From the NCBI GenBank assembly GCA_000027065.2, contig FN543093.2:438074-502073 (forward strand): 64,000 nucleotides of DNA, given 5' to 3'. Each line of letters opens with the position of its first letter. The first letter of the stretch is position 1. The position numbers and the translations under genes were made by a program. The DNA comes from Cronobacter turicensis z3032. Its GTDB lineage: Bacteria > Pseudomonadota > Gammaproteobacteria > Enterobacterales > Enterobacteriaceae. The notes below the pieces were generated by a model that saw nothing but the letters and a program-made list of their open reading frames with translations, was not told the DNA's origin and searched no databases. This document shows, piece after piece, positions 21,860 to 32,495 of this stretch.

Positions 21860-23995
21860 TTGCTTAATCCGATCGTCCGCAAATTTCAGTATGGTCAACA
21901 TACTGTCACTCTTGAAACCGGAATGATGGCTCGTCAGGCCACTGCTGCCGTTATGGTAAGCATGGATGACACTGCGGTATTCGTGACCGTGGTTGGCGCT
22001 AAAAAAGCGAAGCCGGGCCAGGACTTTTTCCCGCTGACTATTAACTATCAGGAGCGTACCTACGCTGCTGGCCGTATCCCTGGCGGTTTCTTCCGTCGTG
22101 AAGGTCGTCCGAGCGAAGGCGAAACGCTGATCGCGCGTCTGATTGACCGCCCGCTCCGCCCGCTATTCCCGGAAGGCTTCGTTAACGAAGTTCAGGTTAT
22201 CGCGACCGTCGTTTCCGTTAACCCGCAGGTTAACCCGGATATCGTTGCGATGATCGGCGCGTCCGCCGCGCTGTCTCTGTCCGGTATTCCGTTCAATGGC
22301 CCGATTGGTGCTGCCCGCGTGGGTTACATCAACGACCAGTACGTACTGAACCCGACCCAGGATGAGCTGAAAGCCAGCAAACTGGATCTGGTGGTTGCCG
22401 GTACCGAAAGCGCCGTGCTGATGGTGGAATCCGAAGCTGAACTGCTGAGCGAAGATCAGATGCTGGGCGCCGTGGTATTTGGCCACGAGCAGCAGCAGGT
22501 TGTGATTCAGAATATCAACGATCTCGTGAAAGAAGCGGGCAAACCGCGCTGGGACTGGCAGCCTGAAGCCGCGAACGAAGCGCTGAACGCGCGCGTTAAA
22601 GCGCTGGCTGAATCTCGTCTGAGCGACGCTTACCGCATCACCGACAAACAAGAACGTTATAGCCAAATCGACGCTATCAAAGCGGACGTTATCGCGGCAC
22701 TGCAGGCTGAACAGGCCGAAGGCGACGCGCTTGACGAAAACGAACTGGGCGACATCCTGCACGCTATCGAGAAGAACGTTGTTCGTTCGCGTGTGCTGGC
22801 TGGCGAACCGCGTATCGATGGCCGCGAAAAAGACATGATTCGTGGTCTGGACGTGCGCACTGGCGTACTGCCGCGTACTCACGGCTCTGCGCTGTTCACC
22901 CGTGGTGAAACGCAGGCGCTGGTTACCGCGACGCTGGGTACCGAGCGCGACGCGCAGAACATCGACGAGTTGATGGGCGAGCGTACTGACCGCTTCCTGT
23001 TCCACTACAACTTCCCTCCGTACTCTGTTGGCGAAACCGGCATGGTCGGTTCTCCGAAGCGTCGTGAAATCGGTCACGGTCGTCTGGCGAAACGCGGCGT
23101 ACTGGCAGTGATGCCGGCAGCTGATCGCTTCCCGTACACCGTACGCGTAGTATCTGAAATCACCGAATCCAATGGTTCTTCTTCTATGGCTTCCGTGTGT
23201 GGCGCTTCTCTGGCGCTGATGGATGCAGGCGTGCCGATCAAAGCCGCTGTCGCGGGTATCGCGATGGGCCTGGTGAAAGAAGGCGAAAACTTTGTCGTAC
23301 TGTCCGACATTCTGGGTGACGAAGACCACCTGGGCGACATGGACTTCAAAGTAGCGGGTTCCCGTGAAGGTATCACTGCGCTGCAGATGGATATCAAAAT
23401 CGAAGGCATCACCAAAGAGATCATGCAGGTGGCGCTGAACCAGGCTAAAGGTGCGCGTCTGCACATCCTTGGCGTGATGGAACAGGCTATCAACGCGCCG
23501 CGTGGCGATATCTCTCAGTTCGCACCGCGTATTCACACCATCAAGATCAGCCCGGACAAGATCAAAGACGTGATCGGTAAAGGCGGTTCTGTGATTCGTG
23601 CGCTGACCGAGGAAACCGGCACTACCATCGAAATCGAAGATGACGGTACCGTGAAAATCGCCGCGACCGATGGCGAAAAAGCGAAGCATGCGATTCGTCG
23701 TATCGAAGAAATCACCGCTGAAATCGAAGTGGGCCGTATCTACAATGGTAAAGTGACCCGTATCGTTGACTTCGGCGCCTTCGTCGCGATCGGCGGCGGT
23801 AAAGAAGGTCTGGTACACATCTCTCAGATCGCTGATAAGCGTGTTGAGAAAGTGACCGACTATCTGCAGATGGGTCAGGAAGTACCGGTTAAGGTACTGG
23901 AAGTTGACCGTCAGGGCCGCGTACGTCTGAGCATTAAAGAAGCGACCGAGCAGACTCAGGAAGCTACAGCCCCTGCTGCGCCGGAAGCCGAGTAA
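21860..23995 (+). CDS. pnp: Polynucleotide phosphorylase
   Basis: A 3'-to-5' phosphorolytic exoribonuclease and part of the RNA degradosome. The 711-residue product has two RNase PH domains (about 1-230 and 310-545), then a KH domain (about 550-615, with [14 protein letters not shown]) and an S1 domain (about 620-690, [15 protein letters not shown]). The start is TTG at 21860, the same codon as in E. coli. The tail after S1 is short and Ala/Pro-rich. nlpI follows after a strong hairpin. Confidence 0.97.
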   Translation: MLNPIVRKFQYGQHTVTLETGMMARQATAAVMVSMDDTAVFVTVVGAKKAKPGQDFFPLTINYQERTYAAGRIPGGFFRREGRPSEGETLIARLIDRPLRPLFPEGFVNEVQVIATVVSVNPQVNPDIVAMIGASAALSLSGIPFNGPIGAARVGYINDQYVLNPTQDELKASKLDLVVAGTESAVLMVESEAELLSEDQMLGAVVFGHEQQQVVIQNINDLVKEAGKPRWDWQPEAANEALNARVKALAESRLSDAYRITDKQERYSQIDAIKADVIAALQAEQAEGDALDENELGDILHAIEKNVVRSRVLAGEPRIDGREKDMIRGLDVRTGVLPRTHGSALFTRGETQALVTATLGTERDAQNIDELMGERTDRFLFHYNFPPYSVGETGMVGSPKRREIGHGRLAKRGVLAVMPAADRFPYTVRVVSEITESNGSSSMASVCGASLALMDAGVPIKAAVAGIAMGLVKEGENFVVLSDILGDEDHLGDMDFKVAGSREGITALQMDIKIEGITKEIMQVALNQAKGARLHILGVMEQAINAPRGDISQFAPRIHTIKISPDKIKDVIGKGGSVIRALTEETGTTIEIEDDGTVKIAATDGEKAKHAIRRIEEITAEIEVGRIYNGKVTRIVDFGAFVAIGGGKEGLVHISQIADKRVEKVTDYLQMGQEVPVKVLEVDRQGRVRLSIKEATEQTQEATAPAAPEAE

Positions 23996-24008
23996 GGTTT
24001 GCCGTTTA

Positions 24009-24040
24009 GCTCTCCGTGGCGACACGGAGAGCGATTTGTT
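24009..24040 (+). terminator. Hairpin terminator after pnp
   Basis: A ten-pair perfect stem (GCTCTCCGTG and CACGGAGAGC) closed by GCGA and followed by a short T-rich GATTTGTT. Probably a terminator or a 3' stabiliser between pnp and nlpI. Confidence 0.65.
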
Positions 24041-24111
24041 ACGAGGCAGGATGCCCCGTTTGCAGCCGGGGGACAGGACGTTCATCCAATAGTTGTCTTC
24101 GGGAGTAGGAA

Positions 24112-24996
24112 ATGAAGCCTTTATTGCGCTGGTGTTTCGTTGCGACAGCACTCACGCTGGCAGGATGCAGCAACTCTGCCTGGCGTAAGAGCGAGGTCCT
24201 GGCGGTGCCATTGCAACCGGCCTTGCAGCAAGAAGTGATCCTCGCACGCATGGAGCAGATCCTCGCAAGTCGGGCTTTAACCGATGATGAACGCGCACAG
24301 CTTTTATATGAGCGCGGAGTGTTGTATGATAGTCTTGGTTTGCGAGCACTGGCGCGGAATGATTTTTCACAAGCGCTGGCTATCCGACCCGATATGCCTG
24401 AAGTATTCAACTACTTAGGCATTTATTTAACGCAGGCAGGCAATTTTGATGCTGCCTATGAAGCGTTTGATTCTGTACTTGAGCTTGATCCAACTTACAA
24501 CTACGCGCATTTAAATCGCGGTATCGCCCTCTATTACGGTGGACGTTACCGATTAGCGCAAGATGATCTGCTGGCGTTTTATCACGACGATCCCAATGAT
24601 CCTTTCCGTAGTCTGTGGCTCTTCCTTGCTGAAAGCAAAATGGATGAGAAACAGGCCAAAGCGGCCTTGCAAGAACGCTTTGAGAAATCGGACAGAGAAC
24701 AGTGGGGATGGAACATTGTCGAATTCTGGCTCGGCGACATTAACGAAAAAACGTTAATGGAACGCCTGAAGGCAGACGCAACGGATAACACCTCGCTCGC
24801 TGAGCATCTCAGTGAAACCAACTTCTATTTAGGTAAGTACTACCTAAGTCTGGGGGATAAGGACAGCGCCACGGCACTGTTCAAATTAGCGGTTGCTAAC
24901 AACGTCCACAACTTCGTTGAGCACCGTTATGCATTGTTGGAATTAGCGCTCTTGGGCCAGGAGCAAGATGACCTGGCAGAATCGGACCAGCAATAG
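24112..24996 (+). CDS. nlpI: Lipoprotein NlpI (TPR adaptor)
   Basis: A 294-residue outer-membrane lipoprotein, full length against E. coli. The signal peptide ends with the lipobox LAGC (Cys19). Several TPR repeats follow (about 60-200 clear, for example [23 protein letters not shown]). In E. coli NlpI presents MepS to the protease Prc and scaffolds peptidoglycan hydrolases. It lies between pnp and yrbN-deaD, as in E. coli. A GGAGTAGG ribosome site supports the ATG at 24112. Confidence 0.97.
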   Translation: MKPLLRWCFVATALTLAGCSNSAWRKSEVLAVPLQPALQQEVILARMEQILASRALTDDERAQLLYERGVLYDSLGLRALARNDFSQALAIRPDMPEVFNYLGIYLTQAGNFDAAYEAFDSVLELDPTYNYAHLNRGIALYYGGRYRLAQDDLLAFYHDDPNDPFRSLWLFLAESKMDEKQAKAALQERFEKSDREQWGWNIVEFWLGDINEKTLMERLKADATDNTSLAEHLSETNFYLGKYYLSLGDKDSATALFKLAVANNVHNFVEHRYALLELALLGQEQDDLAESDQQ

Positions 24997-25103
24997 CTGA
25001 CGAACATTTCAGCCCACGGATTTTTTTATTAAAGTCATCACCTTAACCGGTGAGGGCCTGTTTGTTCGTTAATACACCTACTTTGAGCCGGTTCACACTT
25101 TTA

Positions 25104-25184
25104 ATGAGAATTGCAGAAAATTTTCACGATGAGTTATGTAGACTGGCCGCCATTAATTCTGAGGCACTCGTACTACATGGCTGA
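25104..25184 (+). CDS. yrbN: Small protein YrbN, overlapping deaD
   Basis: A 26-codon frame ([20 protein letters not shown] and six more residues) that matches E. coli YrbN almost residue for residue. Its stop codon overlaps the deaD start by eight bases, so it probably acts as a leader whose translation couples to deaD. The function of the peptide itself is not known to me. Conservation at the amino-acid level, with the same overlap, argues it is real despite its size. Confidence 0.85.
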   Translation: MRIAENFHDELCRLAAINSEALVLHG

Positions 25185-27093
25185 ATTCGAAACCACTTTT
25201 ACTGATCTGGGGCTGAAGGCTCCTATCCTTGAAGCCCTTAACGATCTGGGTTACGAAAAACCATCTCCAATCCAGGCAGAATGTATTCCGCATCTGCTGG
25301 GCGGTCGCGACGTTCTGGGTATGGCCCAGACCGGTAGCGGCAAAACCGCAGCGTTTTCACTGCCGCTGCTCCATAACATTGATGACACTCTGCGCGCGCC
25401 GCAGATCCTGGTGCTGGCACCGACCCGCGAACTGGCGGTTCAGGTTGCTGAAGCCATGACTGATTTCTCTAAACATATGCATGGCGTAAACGTCGTGGCC
25501 CTGTATGGCGGCCAGCGTTATGACGTGCAGCTGCGCGCTCTGCGCCAGGGTCCGCAGATCGTGGTCGGTACGCCGGGCCGTCTGCTGGATCACCTCAAGC
25601 GCGGCACGCTGGATCTTTCTAACCTGAAAGGCCTGGTACTGGACGAAGCAGACGAAATGCTGCGTATGGGCTTCATCGAAGACGTTGAAACCATCATGGC
25701 GCAGATCCCGGCTGAACATCAGACCGCGCTTTTCTCCGCGACCATGCCGGAAGCGATTCGTCGCATCACCCGTCGCTTTATGAAAGAGCCGCAGGAAGTG
25801 CGCATCCAGTCCAGCGTGACGACTCGCCCGGACATCAGCCAGAGCTACTGGTCTGTTTACGGCATGCGTAAAAACGAAGCGCTGGTGCGTTTCCTTGAAT
25901 CGGAAGATTTTGACGCGGCGATTATTTTCGTTCGTACCAAAAATGCGACCCTGGAAGTGGCTGAAGCGCTGGAGCGCAGCGGTTACAACAGCGCCGCGCT
26001 GAACGGCGACATGAACCAGGCCCTGCGCGAGCAGACCCTGGAGCGCCTGAAAGATGGTCGTCTGGATATCCTGATCGCAACCGACGTTGCGGCGCGTGGT
26101 CTGGACGTTGAGCGTATCAGCCTCGTAGTAAACTACGACATCCCGATGGACTCCGAGTCTTACGTTCACCGTATCGGCCGTACCGGTCGTGCAGGTCGTG
26201 CAGGCCGTGCGCTGCTGTTCGTTGAGAACCGCGAGCGTCGTCTGCTGCGTAACATCGAACGCACCATGAAGCTGACCATTCCGGAAGTGGAACTGCCGAA
26301 CGCAGAATTGCTGGGCAAACGCCGTCTGGAAAAATTCGCCGCGAAAGTTCAGCAGCAGCTGGAAAGCAGCGATCTGGACCAGTACCGTGCGCTGCTGGCT
26401 AAGCTTCAGCCGGAAGGCGAGCTGGATGTGGAAACGCTGGCTGCCGCGCTGCTGAAAATGGCGCAGGGCGAACGTCCGCTGATCCTGCCGCCGGATGCGC
26501 CGATGCGTCCGAAGCGCGAGTTCCGCGATCGCGATGACCGTTTCGAGCGCCGTGGCGACCGCAACGAGCGTGGCCCGCGTACCGAGCGTAGCGGTGCCGG
26601 TGAAGAGCGTCCGCGTCGTGAGCGTCGTGAAGCAGGCGATATGGAACTGTATCGCATCGAAGTGGGCCGTGATGATGGCGTTGAAGTGCGTCACATCGTG
26701 GGCGCTATCGCCAACGAAGGCGATATCAGCAGCCGTTACATTGGTAACATCAAGCTGTTCGCGTCTCACTCCACTATCGAGCTGCCGAAAGGCATGCCGA
26801 CCGAAGTGCTGCAGCACTTCACCCGTACGCGTATTCTGAACAAACCGATGAATATGCAGCTGATGGGTGATGCACAGCCGCGCGGCGATCGTCGTCCTGC
26901 TGGCGGCGGCGGCCGTGGTTTCGGTGGCGAGCGTCGTGAAGGCGGTCGCGGTGAAGGCCGTAGCGAAGGTCGTCGTTTCAGCGGCGAACGTCGCGAAGGC
27001 GGTCGTAGCTTCGGTGGCGAACGTCGTGAAGGCGGCCGCGGTCCGCGTCGTGATGACGCAGCGACCCCTCGTCGTCGTTTCGGCGACGCATAA
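25177..27093 (+). CDS. deaD: Cold-shock DEAD-box RNA helicase DeaD/CsdA
   Basis: Unwinds RNA during 50S assembly and mRNA decay at low temperature. The 638-residue protein has AQTGSGKT at 50-57, PTREL, the DEAD box at 156-159, SAT and HRIGRTGR, then a DbpA-like RNA-binding domain (about 485-565). It ends in a basic Gly/Arg tail with three to four GERREGGR repeats. I chose the ATG at 25177 (MAEFETTF), as in E. coli. An in-frame ATG at 25111 lies inside yrbN. A terminator follows. Confidence 0.97.
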   Translation: MAEFETTFTDLGLKAPILEALNDLGYEKPSPIQAECIPHLLGGRDVLGMAQTGSGKTAAFSLPLLHNIDDTLRAPQILVLAPTRELAVQVAEAMTDFSKHMHGVNVVALYGGQRYDVQLRALRQGPQIVVGTPGRLLDHLKRGTLDLSNLKGLVLDEADEMLRMGFIEDVETIMAQIPAEHQTALFSATMPEAIRRITRRFMKEPQEVRIQSSVTTRPDISQSYWSVYGMRKNEALVRFLESEDFDAAIIFVRTKNATLEVAEALERSGYNSAALNGDMNQALREQTLERLKDGRLDILIATDVAARGLDVERISLVVNYDIPMDSESYVHRIGRTGRAGRAGRALLFVENRERRLLRNIERTMKLTIPEVELPNAELLGKRRLEKFAAKVQQQLESSDLDQYRALLAKLQPEGELDVETLAAALLKMAQGERPLILPPDAPMRPKREFRDRDDRFERRGDRNERGPRTERSGAGEERPRRERREAGDMELYRIEVGRDDGVEVRHIVGAIANEGDISSRYIGNIKLFASHSTIELPKGMPTEVLQHFTRTRILNKPMNMQLMGDAQPRGDRRPAGGGGRGFGGERREGGRGEGRSEGRRFSGERREGGRSFGGERREGGRGPRRDDAATPRRRFGDA

Positions 27094-27113
27094 GCGCAGC
27101 GAGTCTGACAACA

Positions 27114-27140
27114 AGCCCCGGTCATGCCGGGGCTTTTTTT
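27114..27140 (+). terminator. Intrinsic terminator after deaD
   Basis: AGCCCCGG and CCGGGGCT around a five-base loop, followed by seven T residues. Confidence 0.88.
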
Positions 27141-27330
27141 ATGGGCGCGATTTAGCCTGCTCGCCATGCCATGAATGTTTTCCCTCTCCTTGCGGCTCAC
27201 GCCTGCCTGACAGCCCGGATAACCTAACGTGCTATGCCAGGCCATTCTGGCTAATAAATCCGCTACTGCGCTGCGCCAGCCCAGCCGAATACGTCACGCT
27301 TTATCAGAGGCGTAATTTTTTCTCCTTTTT

Positions 27331-27348
27331 GTACTCGCGTACTGGTAC
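27331..27348 (+). promoter_or_regulatory. Probable TrpR operator at the mtr promoter
   Basis: The 18-base segment GTACTCGCGTACTGGTAC is an imperfect palindrome (outer GTAC/GTAC) and closely resembles the trp operator of the E. coli mtr promoter at the same place, 39 bases before the start codon. A TACAAT -10-like box overlaps its end (27346-27351). TrpR binding is inferred. Confidence 0.6.
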
Positions 27349-27387
27349 AATGAATCATCAGGGTAACCTCTTTCACAGGAAAGCATT

Positions 27388-28632
27388 ATGGCCACACTTG
27401 TCGCCCGCAGCGCCTCGCCTTCGCTCTTAAGCGGCGTTGTGATTATCGCCGGTACGATCATCGGCGCAGGCATGTTCTCTCTGCCGGTGGTGATGTCAGG
27501 CGCGTGGTTTTTCTGGTCGCTGCTCGCCCTGGTGTTTACCTGGTTCTGTATGCTTCATTCAGGATTGATGCTGCTGGAAGCCAACCTCAACTACCATATC
27601 GGCGCGAGCTTCGACACCATCACCCGCGACCTGCTCGGCAAAGGGTGGAACGTGGTGAACGGCGCATCCGTCGCATTTGTCCTCTACATCCTTACTTATG
27701 CCTATATCTCGGCCAGCGGCTCGGTGCTTCACCACACGTTCGCAGGCATGAATATTGACGTGCCGGCGCGGCTGGCGGGTTTCGGCTTCGCGCTTATCGT
27801 TGCGTTTATCGTCTGGCTCTCCACCCAGGCCGTGAGCCGGATGACGGCGATTGTGCTCGGCGCCAAGGTCATCACATTCTTTCTGACTTTCGGCGGGCTG
27901 CTGGGGCATGTTGAGACGGCGACATTATTCAACACGGTCGAGGCAAGCCCGAGCTATACGCCGTACCTCTTAATGACGCTGCCATTTTGTCTGGCCTCGT
28001 TTGGCTACCACGGCAACGTGCCGAGCCTGATGAAATACTACGGCAAAGAGCCTGGAGTCATCATTCGCTGCCTGGTCTGGGGAACGCTGCTTGCGCTCGC
28101 GCTTTACACCATCTGGTTGCTGGCGACGATGGGCAACATTCCGCGCCCGGAGTTTATCGGCATCGCGAAAGCGGGCGGCAATATCGATGTGCTGGTGGGG
28201 GCGCTGAGCGATGTGCTGAACAGCCGCACGTTAGATGTGCTGCTGATTGTGTTTTCCAACTTCGCGGTGGCGAGCTCGTTCCTTGGCGTGACGCTGGGGC
28301 TGTTCGACTACCTGGCGGATCTCTTTGGGTTTGACGATTCGCCGCGAGGGCGTCTCAAAACCGCGCTGCTCACGTTTTTGCCGCCGATGGCGGGCGGGCT
28401 GTTGTGGCCGAACGGGTTTCTGTATGCGATTGGCTATGCGGGCTTAGCGGCGACAATCTGGGCGGCCATTGTGCCGGCGCTGCTGGCGCGCGCGTCACGG
28501 CAGCGTTTCGGCAGCCCGCGCTTTCGCGTCTGGGGCGGTAAAGGGATGATTGCGCTGATACTGCTGTTTGGACTCGGCAACGCGCTGGTGCATCTGCTTT
28601 CCAGCTTCAACCTGCTGCCGGTGTATCAGTAA
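27388..28632 (+). CDS. mtr: Tryptophan-specific permease Mtr
   Basis: A high-affinity tryptophan/proton symporter of the aromatic amino acid (HAAAP) family in the inner membrane. The 414-residue protein equals E. coli Mtr in length, with about 11 membrane segments. The first has the family motif [20 protein letters not shown]. It stands alone between deaD and yhbW, with a TrpR-like operator upstream, which fits repression by tryptophan. Confidence 0.96.
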   Translation: MATLVARSASPSLLSGVVIIAGTIIGAGMFSLPVVMSGAWFFWSLLALVFTWFCMLHSGLMLLEANLNYHIGASFDTITRDLLGKGWNVVNGASVAFVLYILTYAYISASGSVLHHTFAGMNIDVPARLAGFGFALIVAFIVWLSTQAVSRMTAIVLGAKVITFFLTFGGLLGHVETATLFNTVEASPSYTPYLLMTLPFCLASFGYHGNVPSLMKYYGKEPGVIIRCLVWGTLLALALYTIWLLATMGNIPRPEFIGIAKAGGNIDVLVGALSDVLNSRTLDVLLIVFSNFAVASSFLGVTLGLFDYLADLFGFDDSPRGRLKTALLTFLPPMAGGLLWPNGFLYAIGYAGLAATIWAAIVPALLARASRQRFGSPRFRVWGGKGMIALILLFGLGNALVHLLSSFNLLPVYQ

Positions 28633-28639
28633 CGTTGCG

Positions 28640-28666
28640 TTTGCCCTCTCTTGCGCAGAGGGCAAA
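28640..28666. repeat. Inverted repeat between convergent mtr and yhbW
   Basis: TTTGCCCTCT and AGAGGGCAAA form a perfect ten-pair stem with a seven-base loop. Neither strand has a T-tract, so it may be a rho-dependent or stabilising element rather than a simple terminator. Confidence 0.55.
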
Positions 28667-28674
28667 CACTCGTA

Positions 28675-29685
28675 TTAACTCAACAGTGCTTCCCGCACCT
28701 GCATGGCGAGATCAAACGAGTGCAGCCGCGCCTCGTGATCGAAAATCTGCCCGTTAACCATAATCTCATCGGCTTCGGTTTCACGCAGTACGGATAACAA
28801 CCCATGGCGAACTTTCGCTTTATCGCCAACCAGCGACATGCTGAGCGCCTGCTGCACCCCGTATTGCTCCGCCGGGCTCCAGACGCTGTCCATGGACTCA
28901 ATGGGCGGCGGCAACTGGCTGGTTTCGCCGCGACGCAGTTTCACAAACGCCTGCTGCATCGACGTAAACAAAAACTCCGCATCGCGATTGCTGTCGGCCG
29001 CGACGATATTAATGCACACCATCGCATACGGTTTTTCCAGTCGCTCTGAAGGCTGGAAATGCGTGCGATAGAGGTGCAGCGCCTGCAACAGCATATCTGG
29101 CGCGAAGTGCGAGGCGAACGCGAACGGCAGGCCCATCTGCGCCGCAAGCTGCGCGCTGTAGAGGCTCGAACCCAGCAGCCATACCGGAAGTTTTGCGCCA
29201 TAGCCTGGCACCGGGCGCACCGCCGGGTTAGGGTCGCGAGCATCGAACCAGTCCGTCAGTTCTTTCACATCGCGCGGGAAGTTGTCGATATCGTGATTCA
29301 TATGGCGGCGCAGCGCCATCATCGTGCGCTGATCGCTGCCCGGCGCGCGGCCAAGGCCCAGCTCAATACGGCCAGGATAAAGGGCGTCGAGCGTGCCGAA
29401 CTGCTCGGCAATCACCAGCGGTGCGTGGTTAGGCAGCATCACGCCGCCGGAGCCCAGGCGCAGCGTGGTGGTATTGGCGGCGAGATAGCCAATCAGCACC
29501 GATGTCGCGGCGCTGGCGATGCCGGTCATATTGTGGTGCTCCGCCAGCCAGTAGCGGTCGTAGCCGCGCTTCTCAGCGAGACGGGCTAAATCGAGCGAGT
29601 GGTGGAACGCCTCACGGGCGGAGGAGCCTTGCGGGATCGGCGCGAGATCGAGCACCGAAAAAGGCACAACAGATTTATCAGACAT
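28675..29685 (-). CDS. yhbW: Luciferase-like flavin monooxygenase YhbW
   Basis: A 336-residue protein of the bacterial luciferase-like (LLM class) oxidoreductase family, nearly identical to E. coli YhbW. A single TIM-barrel domain contains the conserved [17 protein letters not shown] and [11 protein letters not shown] regions. It probably uses reduced flavin; the substrate is unknown. It lies downstream of ubiV-ubiU with a 152-base gap, so it probably has its own promoter. Confidence 0.92.
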   Translation of the reverse strand: MSDKSVVPFSVLDLAPIPQGSSAREAFHHSLDLARLAEKRGYDRYWLAEHHNMTGIASAATSVLIGYLAANTTTLRLGSGGVMLPNHAPLVIAEQFGTLDALYPGRIELGLGRAPGSDQRTMMALRRHMNHDIDNFPRDVKELTDWFDARDPNPAVRPVPGYGAKLPVWLLGSSLYSAQLAAQMGLPFAFASHFAPDMLLQALHLYRTHFQPSERLEKPYAMVCINIVAADSNRDAEFLFTSMQQAFVKLRRGETSQLPPPIESMDSVWSPAEQYGVQQALSMSLVGDKAKVRHGLLSVLRETEADEIMVNGQIFDHEARLHSFDLAMQVREALLS

Positions 29686-29837
29686 AACGGCTCACTTAAT
29701 TACAGCAGTGTCATCAGATTGAAGGTCTTCTTCCAGCCTGGCGCATTTCGGGGATTTTGCCCGCGGCCTGGCCGGAAAGCTGTCCTTTCATACTGCATGA
29801 ATTCATGCAAAATGCTGTTAACAAAGTGAGCCTTTTC

Positions 29838-30716
29838 TTACGCCTGAAGCGCCATCCCGGCGAGCCTGCGCCAGTAGCCGTTACAGTCGCTGTGCGCGGC
29901 GAGCGGCAGCGGGGCGGCGCCGTTTTCATTGGCCCGGAAGGCGTCGAGCATATCCAGCGTTTCGGGTCCCATTGGCGAGAGACGCACTATATCCACCAGC
30001 CCGGCCATCGACGCCAGCTCGTTGCCGAGGTTATAGACATAACCGCTCATGGTCTGAATGCCATTTAGCACAAAAACCTGGCTGTTCTCCTGCGACAACA
30101 TGCTGCGCCCGTTGGGGTATTTGATGCAGCAGGTTTCGCACTCATCTTTCGGCCTGTCTTCCGAGCGGGCGGTAAAGCAGCGGGCGGAGTAAGCGAGCGG
30201 CAGATGGCCGTAGCTCAGCACTTCCACATCGAATTTGTCGCGAATACCCAGCGCATCGCATTGATCGAGCAGATTCACCAGCCAGTCGCGCGACAGCTCC
30301 ACTGGCATACACCAGCGCGTCATGCCGTCTTTCAGCAGCAGGCGCAGCGTGACGGCGTTGTAGCAGTTAAGCGCATGGCCCGCGACGAACGGCAGCTTAC
30401 GCTCGGCGGCCAGCCCTACGGCGCCGAAGTCGTTGGCCTCAATCAGAAACTCGCCGTTATCGATATAGCGCTTCAGCTCGGTCAGCTCCGACGGCGCCTG
30501 CACCAGCGCAAGCGTTGAGAGCACCACCTGCTTGCCGCTGGCGGCGAGCGTTCTGGCAAGCGACAGCCAGTCGGCGGCTTTGGTATCGCGACGTTTACTG
30601 CACACCGCTTCGCCGAGGTAAATCACGTCGGCGGAGCTTTGGGCCGCAGCCTCGTAAAAGCTTTCCAGCGTCGCTTTTGGCCAGTAGTACAGCACCGGCC
30701 CTAATGCATATTTCAT
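29838..30716 (-). CDS. ubiV: UbiV, O2-independent ubiquinone hydroxylation subunit
   Basis: A U32-peptidase-like iron-sulfur protein that works with UbiU in anaerobic ubiquinone synthesis. The 292-residue product keeps all four cysteines that bind the [4Fe-4S] cluster in E. coli (Cys39, Cys180, Cys193, Cys197). I chose the ATG at 30716 (MKYALGPVLYYW), matching the family. The frame runs 44 codons further upstream, but into ubiU. It lies ten bases downstream of ubiU. Confidence 0.95.
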   Translation of the reverse strand: MKYALGPVLYYWPKATLESFYEAAAQSSADVIYLGEAVCSKRRDTKAADWLSLARTLAASGKQVVLSTLALVQAPSELTELKRYIDNGEFLIEANDFGAVGLAAERKLPFVAGHALNCYNAVTLRLLLKDGMTRWCMPVELSRDWLVNLLDQCDALGIRDKFDVEVLSYGHLPLAYSARCFTARSEDRPKDECETCCIKYPNGRSMLSQENSQVFVLNGIQTMSGYVYNLGNELASMAGLVDIVRLSPMGPETLDMLDAFRANENGAAPLPLAAHSDCNGYWRRLAGMALQA

Positions 30717-30726
30717 CCTGCTCTCC

Positions 30727-31722
30727 TCACTGCCATTTGCGATGATACGCACCAAGCGTCGTCTGGGTGCCTTCGGCCATCGCGCCGAGCGCGTCCATCC
30801 AGCCCGGTTGTGGCGCAAAGCGCTGCGGATCGGCTTTGCAGCGGTCAATAGCCTGACGCCAGACTTTCGCCACCTGACTGACGTAAGCCGGGCTGCGCTG
30901 GCGCCCTTCGATTTTCACCGAGGCGATATTGGCCGCCAGCAGCTCCGGCAGCAGCTCCAGCGTATTAAGGCTGGTGGGCTCTTCGAGCGCGTGATAACGC
31001 TGGCCGTCCACCAGATAGCGGCCTTTGCAGAGCGTAGGATAACCGGCGTTTTCGCCCTCCTGGTAGCGGTCAATCAGGACATCGTTCAGGCGCGACTCCA
31101 GCCCCTGTTCCGTCTGCTGCCAGCGCACGAAGCGCGCGGGCGAACAGGCGCCCACGGTATTGGGCGATTCGCCGGTCAGGTACGAAGAGAGATAGCAGCG
31201 GCCTTCCGCCATAATGCACAGGCTGCCGAAGGCGAACACTTCCAGCGGCACCGGCGTGACGCGGGCTAACTGTTTTACCTGATGAATGGACAGCACGCGC
31301 GGCAGCACCACGCGAGCCACGTCAAAATGGCGCTGATAAAAGCGGATAGCGGCTTCATTGGTGGCGGACGCCTGGACTGACACATGGCGCTCCACGTGGG
31401 GATAGCGGGCGGCAGCGTACTCCAGCATCGCGATGTCCGCTAAGATCAGCGCATCGGCGCCGAGCTGGGCGGCCATATCCACTGCGCGCTCCCAGCGTTC
31501 ATAGCCGTCAGGGTGGGCGAAGGTGTTGATGGCGATGTGCAGTTTGCGGCCACGCTGATGCACATAGCTGACCGCTTCCTGTAATTTTTTCTCGGTAAAG
31601 TTGAGACCAGCGAAGTGGCGGGCGTTGGTATCGTCTTTCAGACCGATATAGACCGCATCCGCGCCATTATCGATGGCCGCCTTCAGAGCCGGCAGGTTAC
31701 CGGCGGGGCAAAGTAACTCCAT
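30727..31722 (-). CDS. ubiU: UbiU, O2-independent ubiquinone hydroxylation subunit
   Basis: A 331-residue U32-family protein that forms a heterodimer with UbiV and hydroxylates the ubiquinone ring without oxygen. The four cluster cysteines of E. coli UbiU are conserved at Cys169, Cys176, Cys193 and Cys232. It starts MELLCPAGNLPALKAAID. First gene of the ubiU-ubiV pair, divergent from ubiT across a 248-base region that presumably carries both promoters. Confidence 0.95.
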   Translation of the reverse strand: MELLCPAGNLPALKAAIDNGADAVYIGLKDDTNARHFAGLNFTEKKLQEAVSYVHQRGRKLHIAINTFAHPDGYERWERAVDMAAQLGADALILADIAMLEYAAARYPHVERHVSVQASATNEAAIRFYQRHFDVARVVLPRVLSIHQVKQLARVTPVPLEVFAFGSLCIMAEGRCYLSSYLTGESPNTVGACSPARFVRWQQTEQGLESRLNDVLIDRYQEGENAGYPTLCKGRYLVDGQRYHALEEPTSLNTLELLPELLAANIASVKIEGRQRSPAYVSQVAKVWRQAIDRCKADPQRFAPQPGWMDALGAMAEGTQTTLGAYHRKWQ

Positions 31723-31970
31723 AGCGTGTCCTGAAAATAAAAGCAGGCCGCGTGGGGCCTGGCGCGCTGCATAAAGGCAGCGAAATTGTTAACGAACGGC
31801 GATTTTAGTTAACCCGCCCGCGACAATTTTTGATTTAAGGCAGCTAATGTCGTATTGATGGCATCTATAAAGGGGTACCTGCGAAGGCGCAAAGCTTGAT
31901 TTGAGCCGCTATCTCAACGGACTGATATGGCACAATAACGGCCACTGTGATCTGGCAAGGAGAAAAGCCC

Positions 31971-32495
31971 GTGTTGAATAATCTGCGTTCCTGTCTGGTA
32001 CATCTTGGCCCTTCGCTTCTGAAAGCGCCGGTCGCGCTCGCGCCGTTTGCGCTCAAGCGTCAGGCGCTGGAGCAACTGCTCGGCTGGCAATTTCGTCAGG
32101 CGCTGGCGGATGAGGAACTGGCGTTTCTCGACGGCCGCTGGCTCGGCATCGAGGTGCGCGATATCGGCCTGCGCTGGTTCACGTCGGTCGAAAACGACAA
32201 GCTCATTGTGCGCGAACAGGCCGAGGCCGACGTTATGTTCCGCGCGGACGCCGCCGACCTGTTAATGATCGCCGCGCGCAAGCAGGATCCCGATACGCTT
32301 TTCTTCCAGCGTCGTCTGGTGATTGAAGGCGATACTGAATTAGGGTTATATGTGAAGAATCTGATGGACGCCATTGAGCTCGACGCGATGCCGAAACCGC
32401 TGCGCGTGATGTTGCTGCAACTGGCGGACTTCGTTGAAGCGGGGCTTCGCGTCTCGCCGCTAACCAAAGCAACTTCCATAGGTGAACCATGCTGA
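31971..32495 (+). CDS. ubiT: UbiT, SCP2-domain lipid-binding ubiquinone accessory protein
   Basis: A 174-residue sterol-carrier-like protein that holds prenylated intermediates for the anaerobic pathway, the counterpart of UbiJ. It matches E. coli YhbT closely, particularly in the segment ARKQDPDTLFFQRRLVIEGD. I chose the GTG at 31971, six bases after AAGGAGA. A TTG one codon later and an upstream ATG at 31947 are alternatives. Its last seven bases overlap yhbS. Confidence 0.92.
   Translation: MLNNLRSCLVHLGPSLLKAPVALAPFALKRQALEQLLGWQFRQALADEELAFLDGRWLGIEVRDIGLRWFTSVENDKLIVREQAEADVMFRADAADLLMIAARKQDPDTLFFQRRLVIEGDTELGLYVKNLMDAIELDAMPKPLRVMLLQLADFVEAGLRVSPLTKATSIGEPC

Noticed and set aside
22163-24151. 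662-codon open frame opposite pnp
   Set aside because: Shadow of pnp codon use; composition is rich in His, Arg and Phe, typical of reverse-strand artefacts, and it crosses the pnp-nlpI terminator.
25357-27114. 585-codon open frame opposite deaD
   Set aside because: Threonine/alanine-rich repeat product created by reading the deaD Gly/Arg tail backwards; no start context or family match.
31723-31970. FNR-type TTGAT-N4-ATCAA box between ubiU and ubiT
   Set aside because: Expected for an anaerobic function and several TTGAT half-sites occur, but no correctly spaced second half was found.
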